Shown in pieces: positions 8,426 through 15,434 of a stretch of 22,422 bases of DNA. Within the stretch, counting starts at the first letter, position 1. Each line of letters starts with the position of its first letter. The position numbers were made by a program, and so were the translations under genes. Source of the DNA: JAJDOJ01 sp034722015 (GTDB lineage Bacteria > Pseudomonadota > Gammaproteobacteria > JAJDOJ01); contig JAYENI010000250.1 of the NCBI GenBank assembly GCA_034722015.1, positions 1 through 22,422 on the forward strand, given 5' to 3'. The notes beneath the pieces were generated by a model. It did no database searches, was not told the DNA's origin, and saw only the letters and a list, made by a program, of their open reading frames with translations.

Positions 8426-9345
8426 GATGACCTGGCCCCGAATGCCTCCTTGGCGAGTTCCGCCACGCCGGCGACCGATCCGATCACCCCGCTGGCCTCC
8501 AGTGGCATCAGGACGAGCTTCTGGTTCGGAGCCGCGCCGATCTTCTCGAGCGCCTCGATGTAACGCTGCGCGACGAAATAGTTCACGGCGTTGATATCGC
8601 CCTTGGCGATGGCCTGGGAGACCATGTGCGTCGCCTTGGCCTCCGCCTCGGCCTCGCGTTCACGCGCCTCCGCATCACGAAACACGGATTCCTTGCGACC
8701 CTCCGCCTCCAGGATCACGGCCCGCTTCTCACCCTCGGCGCGGAGGATCGCGGCCTGCCTCAGCCCTTCGGCCTCAAGGATCGCCGCGCGTTTTTCACGC
8801 TCGGCCTTCATCTGCCGCGCCATGGCCTCGACCAGATCATGCGGCGGCTGGATGTCCTTGATCTCGATACGCGTCACCTTGACCCCCCAGGGATTGGTGG
8901 CCTGATCCACCACACCGAGCAACCGCGCGTTGATCTTGTCCCGCTGCGACAGCAACTCGTCGAGATCCATACTGCCCATGACGGTACGGATGTTGGTCAT
9001 GGTCAGGTTCTGGATCGCGCGTTGCAGGTCATTGACCTCGTAGGCGGCCTTGGCCGCATCCAGCACCTGGTGAAATACGACACCATCGACCTTCACCATG
9101 GCATTGTCCTTGGTGATGATCTCCTGGCTGGGGATATCGAGCACCGACTCCATCATGTTGATCTTGTGTCCGATGCGATCGATGTAGGGAACGATTAGAT
9201 TGAGCCCGGGCGTGAGCGTGCCGCGGTAGCGCCCGAAGCGCTCCACGGTCCATTCGTGCCCCTGCGGAATGGATTTTATTCCCATCAGCAGGGTGACGAC
9301 GGCGAGGGCGACGACGATGAGGACAAAAGCGGAGAGACCCGTCAT
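8422..9345 (-). CDS. qmcA: SPFH/stomatin-family membrane protein (QmcA-like)
   Basis: The 307-residue product has one N-terminal membrane helix (FVLIVVALAVVTLLMG), then an SPFH/Band 7 domain (about 25-190). Typical features are VPQGHEW-like IPQGHEWTVERFGRY, LTPGLNLIVPYID, DIPSQEIITKDNAMVKVDG and IEIKDIQPPHDLVEAMARQMKAEREKRA. An Ala/Glu-rich coiled coil (about 185-240) with repeats of the type AILEAEG and AILRAEG drives oligomerisation in the family. CTCCT on the plus strand (9353-9357), that is AGGAG, sits 7 bases before the ATG. QmcA/YbbK proteins form large membrane-bound rings and influence FtsH proteolysis. The partner nfeD follows with a 4-bp overlap. A MITE-like element ends only 24 bases upstream of the start codon, so the leader or promoter of this operon must lie in or beyond that element. 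Confidence 0.93.
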   Translation of the reverse strand: MTGLSAFVLIVVALAVVTLLMGIKSIPQGHEWTVERFGRYRGTLTPGLNLIVPYIDRIGHKINMMESVLDIPSQEIITKDNAMVKVDGVVFHQVLDAAKAAYEVNDLQRAIQNLTMTNIRTVMGSMDLDELLSQRDKINARLLGVVDQATNPWGVKVTRIEIKDIQPPHDLVEAMARQMKAEREKRAAILEAEGLRQAAILRAEGEKRAVILEAEGRKESVFRDAEAREREAEAEAKATHMVSQAIAKGDINAVNYFVAQRYIEALEKIGAAPNQKLVLMPLEASGVIGSVAGVAELAKEAFGARSS

Positions 9346-9368
9346 TGACAGACTCCTGTTGTGGTTTA

Positions 9369-9527
9369 AGGCGATTGCCGGAAAATGACATACCGGATTG
9401 CGCCGGATTTTCGTTCGTCATCAAGGCGCAACAATAGGCGCATCGTCGATCTATGGAACGGTTGTCGCAACACAGAGGACGGATGAGAAGACAAGCAAGA
9501 TGGTAGGTCATTTGACAGAAATCGCCT
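9369..9527 (+). mobile_element. MITE-like non-autonomous element, copy A (159 bp)
   Basis: This is a 159-bp sequence with imperfect terminal inverted repeats. The left end begins AGGCGATTGCCGG and continues through AATGACATACC. The right end read inward begins AGGCGATTTCTGTC and continues through AATGACCTACC, agreeing at about 21 of 26 positions. A second copy of identical length in opposite orientation lies at 13492-13650 and differs by only a handful of bases. It encodes no plausible protein. No clear target-site duplication is visible at either copy. It is inserted between the 3' end of the DUF2797 gene and the ribosome binding site of qmcA. Confidence 0.8.
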
Positions 9528-9588
9528 AAATAACCCCGGTAGTGCGTGAAACCGGAAGGTCGTGCGTCCTGCCGTTTAGGCGATTGCC
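9520..9588. repeat. Inverted repeat formed by MITE ends next to the DUF2797 stop
   Basis: AATCGCCTAAA (9520-9530), the outer end of copy A, is repeated in inverse as TTTAGGCGATT (9575-9585). The intervening 44 bases carry no gene. The second arm runs directly into the DUF2797 stop codon (9589-9591). It looks like an isolated terminus of the same 159-bp element family and can fold into a hairpin at the end of the DUF2797 transcript. Confidence 0.55.
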
Positions 9589-10416
9589 TTACCCCGGTGT
9601 CTCCATTGATATTCGGTAACCACCGAACTTTCTTATATTGAGTACGCCGGTATCGAGGATCAGGTACTGCCCCTTGATCCCCAGCAGCGTTCCCGCCACC
9701 CGGGGGTCCTTGTCGAAATTCAGCGCCTTCACCTTTTCCGGGTATTCGGAGACCGGGTAGCGGATCCCGACGGGTTCTGCGTCCGGCAGGGAGACCGGTG
9801 TGCCCACACCCGGCTCGGCGGCCAGCGCCCCGATTCGCTCGCCCAGTTCATCGAGCAACCCGTCGCGGCGAGACGGCAGATCCATGGGTTCCGGATCACC
9901 CTTCAGCATGCGGCGCCAGTCCGTTCGGTCGCTGATGAGAGACTTGAACAGCACCTCCACGCGTCCGGAGACGTAGCGTGTCGGCACCTCGAACACCGGC
10001 AAGGCCTGCGTGGCACCCTGGTCGATCCAGCGCACCGGAATCTGCGGCTGCCGTGTGATCCCGACCTTGAGCCCGGAGGTGTTGGCGAGATAGACGATAT
10101 GTGCCCGCATGCAGTGGTCGTCCGCCCACTCAGGCTCGCGGCAAGTGCCCTGTTCGTAGTGACAGCGCTCCGGACTGACGTAACACATGTCGCAACTGGC
10201 CAGGCGCCGAAAACAGGGAAAACAGTGTCCCTGTGCGAAACTCTTCTTCGTCTCGCGGCCGCAATTAACGCAGTTGATGACACCCCCGAATTCGAGCACC
10301 AGCGTCTGGCCGATCAGTTCGTTGAGGGGCACCTGTTCGTCCCCGAGGGGCAGCGCGTACCCGACCGGGTCTTCGTGCCGGACAGGCATCTTGTCCAGAT
10401 TGCCGGAAATTTTCAT
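9589..10416 (-). CDS. DUF2797 protein, cysteine-rich putative metal-binding protein
   Basis: The 275-residue product matches the DUF2797 family, whose function is unknown. A cysteine-rich region lies at residues 49-102: Cys49 and Cys52 (CVNC), Cys65 and Cys68 (CFPC), Cys75 and Cys78 (CDMC), Cys85, Cys92 and Cys102. The spacing strongly suggests two zinc sites or a metal cluster. It is followed by HIVYLANTSGLKVGITR (106-122), which resembles the start of a GIY-YIG-like fold with the K-V-G-I-T-R strand. The C-terminal half includes NFDKDPRVAGTLLGIKGQYLILDTGVLNIRKFGGY, a conserved ending in this family. AGGA about 8 bases before the ATG supports the start. It lies 66 bp downstream of the DUF945 gene on the same strand and could be cotranscribed. 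No membrane or export signals are present. Confidence 0.85.
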   Translation of the reverse strand: MKISGNLDKMPVRHEDPVGYALPLGDEQVPLNELIGQTLVLEFGGVINCVNCGRETKKSFAQGHCFPCFRRLASCDMCYVSPERCHYEQGTCREPEWADDHCMRAHIVYLANTSGLKVGITRQPQIPVRWIDQGATQALPVFEVPTRYVSGRVEVLFKSLISDRTDWRRMLKGDPEPMDLPSRRDGLLDELGERIGALAAEPGVGTPVSLPDAEPVGIRYPVSEYPEKVKALNFDKDPRVAGTLLGIKGQYLILDTGVLNIRKFGGYRISMETPG

Positions 10417-10482
10417 GCGCGAATCCTAGCACCCGGCGAGAGCGGGCGACATGCCGGAAGACGACACGACCGGGCGCGGGCG

Positions 10483-11892
10483 CTACTCCCCCGCAAGACC
10501 GCCCAGCATCAGGGGATTGAAGGGCTTGTCGTTGAGGGTAATGGCACCGCTAGCAAGCCTGACGGAGGTCTTTACGCGACCGCCCGAACGCTCCACGTAG
10601 CCCTGTTGAACCAGACTCTCGAGCACGTCTCCAGCCTCTGCCGCACCGATGGCAGTCTGGCTGGACAGGGCCTCGTCCATCAACTTCCCGGGCACGTCGA
10701 GGTCCAGTTCCCCCTCGATCGCCCCCAGCAGCAGAAACGGGCCAAGCGTCTCCCATTGGGACATGGCAACGTCCGGACTGATGCCGGCCAGCGCCTCACC
10801 TTTCAGGGCAAGCCGCAGCCGTGCATCGGAGCGCTCTCCGTTTCGCACGATTCCAAGGCGCGGGATCGTCAGTTCGGGAGACGCGGCGATAAAATCCGCG
10901 CCGTGTTCGGCAATTACCGCGTCGATTTCCCTGGCGAGCCAGTCATCCGGAAGCCCTCCTCCGGCCGCCTCGAAGGCGTCCAGGCGCTTCTGCAGCGCGG
11001 CGATGGTTGCACGGTCAAGCCCCTGCAGACGCACCTCACCCTCCATGGAATCGAAACCGCTGCCGTCGGCCCGCCCGGGCCCGGTCTCCAGGGTCAGGGT
11101 GTATTTCAGACGTTCCTCACCGTCCGGTAGCTGCTCCGAACGAATCGTGACGTCCCGCAACTCGAAGTCGCCGGCGACCCCGTGGGCAGGCGAACCGAGG
11201 AACAGAAGCGTCCCGGCATGGAGTTCGCCATCGCCGAGATACAGACCGTCATCGGCGATCACACCGTTTGACTCGAGTCGTATCCCGATGATTGCCATGC
11301 GTTCCTCGTCATCGGTCAAGCGCAGCGCCGGGGCATCGGCCTCGACCCGCCAGGCGCGACCGTCACGGGAGACGTGCATGACGCCTTTGAAACCCTCCCA
11401 CGTCACCCCGGGTGCGCCGTTTCCCCCGGGAGAGGCAAAGGGGCCTCCCGAAAGATAAGTGATCGCGTTTCCGGAAAAGTCCACCACGGTCTCGAGGCGC
11501 ACCGGCAGTTCCCCGCCGAAATTGGCCCGTAACCCGGTGTCGAGACCCTCCGGCAGGCGTGGCACCGTCTCGATGACCGCCGCCGCGAACACCGGCTCCC
11601 CGTCACCGGGACCATCGAGCACCACCGGGCCGTGGCGCACCGTGTGATCCAGAACGAGGTCGATCGTCCCGCCGTCGGTGCTGTCCGGATCCGGTAATGT
11701 CACGGTGGACTCGGCGCTGGCCGAGAGATACCCGTTGTCGTACCGGTTCACCCTCGCCGGGAGGCCGCTCAGCCCGGACAGCGCATGGATCTGGTCCGTG
11801 TATCCGATTCGGGCCACCTCACCCAGCCAGTAAGGCGAGGATGCCACCGCGGCCACAACGAGCAGCAGGCCGACAATCCAGAACTTCTTCAT
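10483..11892 (-). CDS. DUF945 family protein (YdgA-like), membrane-anchored
   Basis: The 469-residue product begins MKKFWIVGLLLVVAAVASSPYWLG, an N-terminal hydrophobic anchor or signal sequence. It is followed by a long domain of beta-rich repeats typical of the DUF945/YdgA family (E. coli YdgA is similar in size). Recognisable features are the YTDQIHALSGLSGLPARVNRYDNGYLSASAESTV opening, which all family members share in outline, and the helical C-terminal part ending in FNPLMLGGLAGE. ATG 11892 was chosen because AGGGG (plus-strand CCCCT 11901-11905) lies 8 bases upstream and the anchor starts at once; the frame upstream is not protein-like. The family is of unknown function and acts at the cell envelope. 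It lies between pabB (137 bp upstream) and the DUF2797 gene on the same strand. A TATACT hexamer upstream is a possible -10 but has no good -35. Confidence 0.85.
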   Translation of the reverse strand: MKKFWIVGLLLVVAAVASSPYWLGEVARIGYTDQIHALSGLSGLPARVNRYDNGYLSASAESTVTLPDPDSTDGGTIDLVLDHTVRHGPVVLDGPGDGEPVFAAAVIETVPRLPEGLDTGLRANFGGELPVRLETVVDFSGNAITYLSGGPFASPGGNGAPGVTWEGFKGVMHVSRDGRAWRVEADAPALRLTDDEERMAIIGIRLESNGVIADDGLYLGDGELHAGTLLFLGSPAHGVAGDFELRDVTIRSEQLPDGEERLKYTLTLETGPGRADGSGFDSMEGEVRLQGLDRATIAALQKRLDAFEAAGGGLPDDWLAREIDAVIAEHGADFIAASPELTIPRLGIVRNGERSDARLRLALKGEALAGISPDVAMSQWETLGPFLLLGAIEGELDLDVPGKLMDEALSSQTAIGAAEAGDVLESLVQQGYVERSGGRVKTSVRLASGAITLNDKPFNPLMLGGLAGE

Positions 11893-12029
11893 ACGGAAAA
11901 CCCCTGACGGAAAAACCCCGCAGTATATCCGCGATATCGGGCTGGCGCGGGAACGGAGAATTAATTGAATTTCACTCGTCGGCGGGAATCGAGGCGGGGC
12001 CACGGGGACATGCGCGATACGCCCTCTAT

Positions 12030-13415
12030 TCACCCATTTCGAGCGATGCCCTGCCCCAGGACCTCGAATACCGCGGCGGCCTTGTCGTAGGTCTCCCGGT
12101 ACTCCTCCTCGAGAACGGAGTCGGCGACGATCCCGCCGCCGGCCGAAAAACTCAGTTTGCCCTCCCGATGCACCGGCGTCCGGATGGCGATGTTGGTATC
12201 CATGGCCCCGTCGAAACCGACATACCCGATCGCGCCGCAGTAGACGCCGCGCCGGTGCGGTTCGAGTTCCTCGATGACCTCCATGGCCCGCAGTTTGGGC
12301 GCGCCTGTCACGGACCCACCCGGGAAGCAACCGGCGAGCAGGTGGAGTGCGTCTCGCCCGTCATCCAGCTTGCCGGTCACGGTGCTGACCAGGTGGTGTA
12401 CCGTGGCGAAACTCCGCACCTCGAACAGATGCGGGACCGCAACACTTCCCGCCGCGCAGTTCTTGCCGATGTCGTTGCGCAGCAGATCGACGATCATCAG
12501 ATTCTCGGCGCGATCCTTTGAACTCGCGCGCAATTCCTCGGCGAGCGCCCGGTCCCGGTCGGGATCCTGCGATCGCGGTCGCGTCCCCTTGATGGGCTCG
12601 GTGGTGACGCGTCCTTTCCTTACGCTCAGGAATCGCTCCGGCGAGGTACTGAGCACCTGAAAGTCCGGACAGGAAAGATACGCGCCGTAGGGTGCCGGAT
12701 TGACGCGACGCAACGCACGGTAGATCGACCAGGGATCGCCCTCGACCGGCGCCGTGAACCGCTGGGCGAGATTGACCTGGTAACAATCCCCGTCGCGGAT
12801 ATATCGCTGGATGCGGTGGAACGACAACGCATAACTTTCCCGGCTCATGTTTGAGCGAACCGGGCCCGCGAGCCGTACGCCGGGTTCGGGACCGGCGCGC
12901 GGACGGGAGGCGAACCGGGACACCAGCTCGCCCCAGCGCGCGCGGGTCTCCGGGTCCCGGCCCTGCCCCACGAACCAGGCTTTGCGTAGCGCGTGGTCCA
13001 CGACCACGGCCCAGTCATGGATCCCCACCACCATCTCGGGCAGGCAGGCGTCGTCCTGCGCGATGACCGGCAAGGTCTCGAGACGACGTCCGAGGTCGTA
13101 TCCAAGGTAGCCGATCGCCCCGCCGGGGAAGGGCAATCCGTCGATCGACGGGGTGTGTGGCAGGAGTTGCTCTCTCAGCAGATCGAAGGGATCCCCGTGC
13201 GATACCTCGCGACGATGCCGGGTAATGATCTCCGTGACCTCCCCGCGAGTGACCAGCACGGACATCGGATCGGCCGCCAGGATATCGAAGCGACCGCCAA
13301 GCGCACCGGGGATCCCGCTGTCCAGGTACGCGGCAAACGGCCGGTGGGCGATGGTCCCGAACAGGGCGGGCGTATCGGGTGTGTAGGGCAGCGACTCGAC
13401 CCTGGGGAAACTCAT
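12030..13415 (-). CDS. pabB: Aminodeoxychorismate synthase component I (PabB)
   Basis: PabB converts chorismate to 4-amino-4-deoxychorismate using ammonia from the glutaminase PabA, the first step toward p-aminobenzoate and folate. The 461-residue product has the full chorismate-binding domain: DGDCYQVNLAQRF, STSPERFLSV, PIKGTRPR (274-281), DRAENLMIVDLLRNDIG, GCFPGGSVTGAPK and SAGGGIVADS. Lys276 in PIKGT is the catalytic lysine that separates PabB from anthranilate synthase TrpE, which has PIAGT. ATG 13415 gives MSFPRVESLPYT. A TTG 16 codons earlier is in frame but unlikely. No strong Shine-Dalgarno sequence precedes 13415, so the start is less certain than the function. No pabA or pabC lies nearby. 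A 159-bp MITE-like element sits 76 bp upstream, between pabB and phhB on the same strand, so pabB may be read through from phhB. Confidence 0.94.
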   Translation of the reverse strand: MSFPRVESLPYTPDTPALFGTIAHRPFAAYLDSGIPGALGGRFDILAADPMSVLVTRGEVTEIITRHRREVSHGDPFDLLREQLLPHTPSIDGLPFPGGAIGYLGYDLGRRLETLPVIAQDDACLPEMVVGIHDWAVVVDHALRKAWFVGQGRDPETRARWGELVSRFASRPRAGPEPGVRLAGPVRSNMSRESYALSFHRIQRYIRDGDCYQVNLAQRFTAPVEGDPWSIYRALRRVNPAPYGAYLSCPDFQVLSTSPERFLSVRKGRVTTEPIKGTRPRSQDPDRDRALAEELRASSKDRAENLMIVDLLRNDIGKNCAAGSVAVPHLFEVRSFATVHHLVSTVTGKLDDGRDALHLLAGCFPGGSVTGAPKLRAMEVIEELEPHRRGVYCGAIGYVGFDGAMDTNIAIRTPVHREGKLSFSAGGGIVADSVLEEEYRETYDKAAAVFEVLGQGIARNG

Positions 13416-13491
13416 GCGGGAAGCATCCGTTCCGTGGAATGCAGGGGAGCATTGGCCGGACAACGCACCGGGCGGCGCCGGTCAACCCATC

Positions 13492-13650
13492 AGGCGAATT
13501 CTGTCAAATGACATACCATCTTGCTTGTCTTTTCATCCGTCCTCTGTGTTGCGACAACCGTTCCATCGTTCGACTATGCGCCTGTTGTCGCGCCTTGATG
13601 ACGAACGAAAATCCGGCGCAATCTGGTATGTCATTTTCCGGCAATCGCCT
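13492..13650 (-). mobile_element. MITE-like non-autonomous element, copy B (159 bp)
   Basis: This is the reverse-complement copy of the element at 9369-9527, equal in length, and nearly identical base for base. Its ends are AGGCGAATTCTG (13492 onward) and CAATCGCCT (to 13650). The terminal A of the element, read on the minus strand, is the last base of the phhB stop codon TGA, so insertion occurred exactly at the end of that gene. Copies A and B form a 159-bp inverted repeat flanking 9528-13491. Confidence 0.8.
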
Positions 13651-14033
13651 CAGTCGTAGTTGACGTAGGCGTACTTCGGATCTTTCGGGGTCCCCTCCAG
13701 GGCGCCGCCCTCCTCCGCCGGCTGCCAGAGGACCACGGACTCGATCTTGCGCGCCAGTTCGAAGTCCTTGTTCGTCACGCCACCCGCGGAGTGGGTCATC
13801 AGACTGACCCCGACACTCCCCCAGGACACCGTAAGGTCCGGGTGGTGAAACGCGACCTCCGCCAGGTGTCCGACGGTGTTGGTCACCATCAGCGCGCTTT
13901 TCCATCCCGTCACGGCGTAGCGGCGCCGAATGTGTCCGTCCTCGAAACGCCATTCGGGCAGCTCTTCGGCCAGGCGTTCGTCGATCTCCTGCGCACTGTA
14001 GGTCTCTTCGCTTTTCCTGTCTCGCCAGCTCAT
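13650..14033 (-). CDS. phhB: Pterin-4a-carbinolamine dehydratase (PhhB/PCD)
   Basis: This enzyme dehydrates 4a-hydroxytetrahydrobiopterin, recycling the pterin cofactor of aromatic amino acid hydroxylases. Related bacterial proteins also serve molybdopterin enzymes or folate metabolism. The 127-residue product carries the family active-site pattern: EVAFHHPDL with His63 and His64, Trp71, His81 in LMTHSAGG and Asp90 in TNKDFELA. Start ATG 14033 (MSWRDRK) is preferred over ATG 14060. The homologous fragment at 22346 starts at the same codon, and shared sequence stops about 10 bases upstream of it (GGGTGAAGA). No phenylalanine hydroxylase gene (phhA) is adjacent. A truncated second copy lies about 8.3 kb away in the same orientation. 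A palindromic element separates the gene from a likely -10 box at 14238-14243. Confidence 0.93.
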   Translation of the reverse strand: MSWRDRKSEETYSAQEIDERLAEELPEWRFEDGHIRRRYAVTGWKSALMVTNTVGHLAEVAFHHPDLTVSWGSVGVSLMTHSAGGVTNKDFELARKIESVVLWQPAEEGGALEGTPKDPKYAYVNYD

Positions 14034-14074
14034 GTCTTCACCCAAGGAGCCCGGCGGCATACCGCGACCCTGGA

Positions 14075-14216
14075 AGGCTGTCCGAGAATAGGGTTCGTCG
14101 CCGAGGTGGATTCACGTTCGTTTGAGGAGAACAGTCGTCTCTATTGGACAAAAACGAACGTGAAATCCGGCCGGCGAGGCTATTCCGCAGTTGAACTTCT
14201 ATTCCCGGACAGCCTC
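14075..14216. mobile_element. Second MITE-like palindromic element (about 142 bp)
   Basis: The outer inverted repeats AGGCTGTCCGAGAATAG (from 14075) and AGGCTGTCCGGGAATAG (inward from the right end) differ at one of 17 positions. Inside them TTCACGTTCGTTT (14111-14123) and AAACGAACGTGAA (14152-14164) form a perfect 13-bp inverted repeat. The whole element can fold into a long hairpin and encodes nothing plausible. It is unrelated in sequence to the 159-bp element. It lies between a TATAAT box and the phhB start, so it would be part of the phhB leader RNA. Terminal dinucleotide details and target duplications are unclear. Confidence 0.7.
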
Positions 14217-14222
14217 CTGTTA

Positions 14223-14295
14223 CTGCACATGGCCTGCATTATACCCCCTCCGTCTAATGGCATGCCTTCAGTTGACGACACCGACGGCCAACAGG
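14223..14295. repeat. Duplicated scrap of the regulator 3' end, copy 1
   Basis: This 73-bp stretch is about 90% identical by eye to 15435-15506. The shared part contains TATACCCCCT and the last eight codons of the LuxR-type gene (GCCGTCGGTGTCGTCAACTGA on the opposite strand, split here as GCCGTCGGTG and TCGTCAACTGA). The copy at 15435 belongs to the regulator itself; this one is a detached remnant. The two copies bracket the secreted-protein gene and the transposase remnant, suggesting a 1.1-kb insertion or rearrangement between the regulator and phhB. Confidence 0.75.
14238..14243 (-). promoter_or_regulatory. Consensus -10 box facing phhB
   Basis: Read on the minus strand this is a perfect TATAAT preceded by GGGGG. 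The same GGGGG-TATAAT occurs before the truncated phhB copy (22404-22409), at a comparable distance from the start once the 142-bp palindromic element is removed (63 versus 58 bases). No good -35 is visible, so an activator might be needed. Confidence 0.45.
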
Positions 14296-14311
14296 GGTAT
14301 AGCTGCACCTT

Positions 14312-14824
14312 CTAGTCCGATAACCTTTGGAAAGTTGAGGTCAACAAGCCATCCGATCCGTCCTGCCTCTGGACGGCAAAGATGTCTTTAATCACACCGG
14401 ACCCCGAATCTGTATCGGTAATGACGAAATCACTTGCCGTTTGAGCGATTACGCCACCATTCGCATCTGTGATGGTTTCGTTAAAAAAACCGGTGCCGTT
14501 CGCATTGACGATAAAGTTCCCTTTGATAGTGGCGAAAGTTATGTTGTCTCCTCCCACTCCACTCAGGATAAACTTGTTACAGGTAAATGAACCGACCTCT
14601 GGATTATTCGGATTCTGCGATACAACTACACAAGTACCGATTCCTCGACCAACGTCACCGTTTTTACCCACATGCGCGTAAGTGCCGTGAAAGTCCTCGT
14701 TGGAATAGATGGTTTCTGCACTCGCTGCGCCAAACATCCCCGAGGCCACTACAACTACAAACAATGCCGCAATGCCCGTCAACATAGACGGATTTCGGTG
14801 ATACCACCAAATTTTTTTCTCCAT
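14312..14824 (-). CDS. Small secreted protein of unknown function
   Basis: The 170-residue product starts MEKKIWWYHRNPSMLTG and has a hydrophobic core (IAALFVVVVASGMFG) with a likely signal peptidase site after AASA before ETIYSNEDF. The mature part, about 130 residues, is rich in Gly, Thr, Asn and Asp, and includes FHGTYAHVGKNGDVGRG and alternating short hydrophobic stretches that suggest an all-beta fold. Two cysteines (in GTCVVV and FTCNKF) could form a disulfide in the periplasm. GGAGG seven bases before the ATG is a strong ribosome binding site. I recognise no family. The gene is less GC-rich than its neighbours and is bracketed by a duplicated 73-bp sequence and a transposase remnant, which points to recent acquisition. 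Confidence 0.8.
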   Translation of the reverse strand: MEKKIWWYHRNPSMLTGIAALFVVVVASGMFGAASAETIYSNEDFHGTYAHVGKNGDVGRGIGTCVVVSQNPNNPEVGSFTCNKFILSGVGGDNITFATIKGNFIVNANGTGFFNETITDANGGVIAQTASDFVITDTDSGSGVIKDIFAVQRQDGSDGLLTSTFQRLSD

Positions 14825-15077
14825 GACTCATCCTCCAATGAATTATTTTTCATCGAGTCAATCCGCATCCTTCGTCTGCGGCAGTGTGGTCTGCCCACGC
14901 CACCGAGCCAATCCGTGCGCTTGAAACGATGTAGAAGCAGTTTCCAGTTCTTCCTGTTCCCTCTCGCATCGGCACCCTGCCCCTTGGTGATTTCGATCGA
15001 TTCCGAACCCACACCAGGAAGTACAGACCGCCAACGTTTCGAGTATAGATCAAAGCGGGGCTATCCGGGATTCCCAA

Positions 15078-15146
15078 CCAGCAGAAATTTCCGCTGACTG
15101 AAGCAATATGATACAGATCAAATGATTGCAGAAATTTTGTCTGCAA
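15078..15146. promoter_or_regulatory. Pair of operator-like repeats upstream of the secreted-protein gene
   Basis: TTGCAGA (15126-15132) and TCTGCAA (15140-15146) form a perfect 7-bp dyad with a 7-base spacer. The core GCAGAAATTT (15128-15137) is repeated in the same direction at 15081-15090, 47 bases away, inside a weaker dyad (CAGC ... GCTG). Paired sites of this form suggest binding of a dimeric regulator. They lie about 255-320 bases upstream of the secreted-protein start. Confidence 0.35.
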
Positions 15147-15186
15147 GCTTCTCGCAACGTATGCTAAGCCGCTGATTATCTTTTCA

Positions 15187-15348
15187 GTGGATCACATTAC
15201 GTGGCAGCCCCTTTCCCCAAAACTACGCCGAGATCTCTCCATGCCGGGCATGCTGGCCACGGTGCGCCGATGCTTCGAAGGGATTGCGGACCCGAGAAGC
15301 CGCCGGAACAGCGTAAAGAATCGGCGGCACACGCGGCTATCGCTTTAA
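15187..15348 (+). pseudogene. Transposase N-terminal remnant
   Basis: Translation from GTG 15187 reads VDHITWQPLSPKLRRDLS, then MPGMLATVRRCFEGIADPRS, then RRNSVKNRRHTRLSL, and stops at TAA (346-348 of the 15 kb block). The pattern W-Q-P-L, then MPG.L..VR..F..I.DPR, is that of the N-terminus of some IS transposases of the DDE type, which should continue for several hundred residues. Here the frame ends after 53 residues. The assignment rests on motif memory without a search, so it is tentative. Confidence 0.4.
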
Positions 15349-15434
15349 CAATTAATTTCCCCTGAACAAGGCACACCCGGATTTGACCGTCAATTTCCTG
15401 TATGGAAACCGTGGTCTGTCCCCCCTATTTCCCG

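Noticed and set aside
9360..9535. Target-site duplication around the 159-bp elements
   Set aside because: I compared the flanks of both copies, including a possible TA duplication, and found no consistent repeat of two or more bases.
9512..9540. Outward promoter from the TTGACA in the right end of MITE copy A
   Set aside because: The -35 hexamer is perfect, but no -10-like sequence occurs 16-18 bases downstream in either copy.
10099..11130. Plus-strand open frames over the DUF2797 and DUF945 genes
   Set aside because: They are opposite two well-supported minus-strand genes and have no recognisable domains or start signals.
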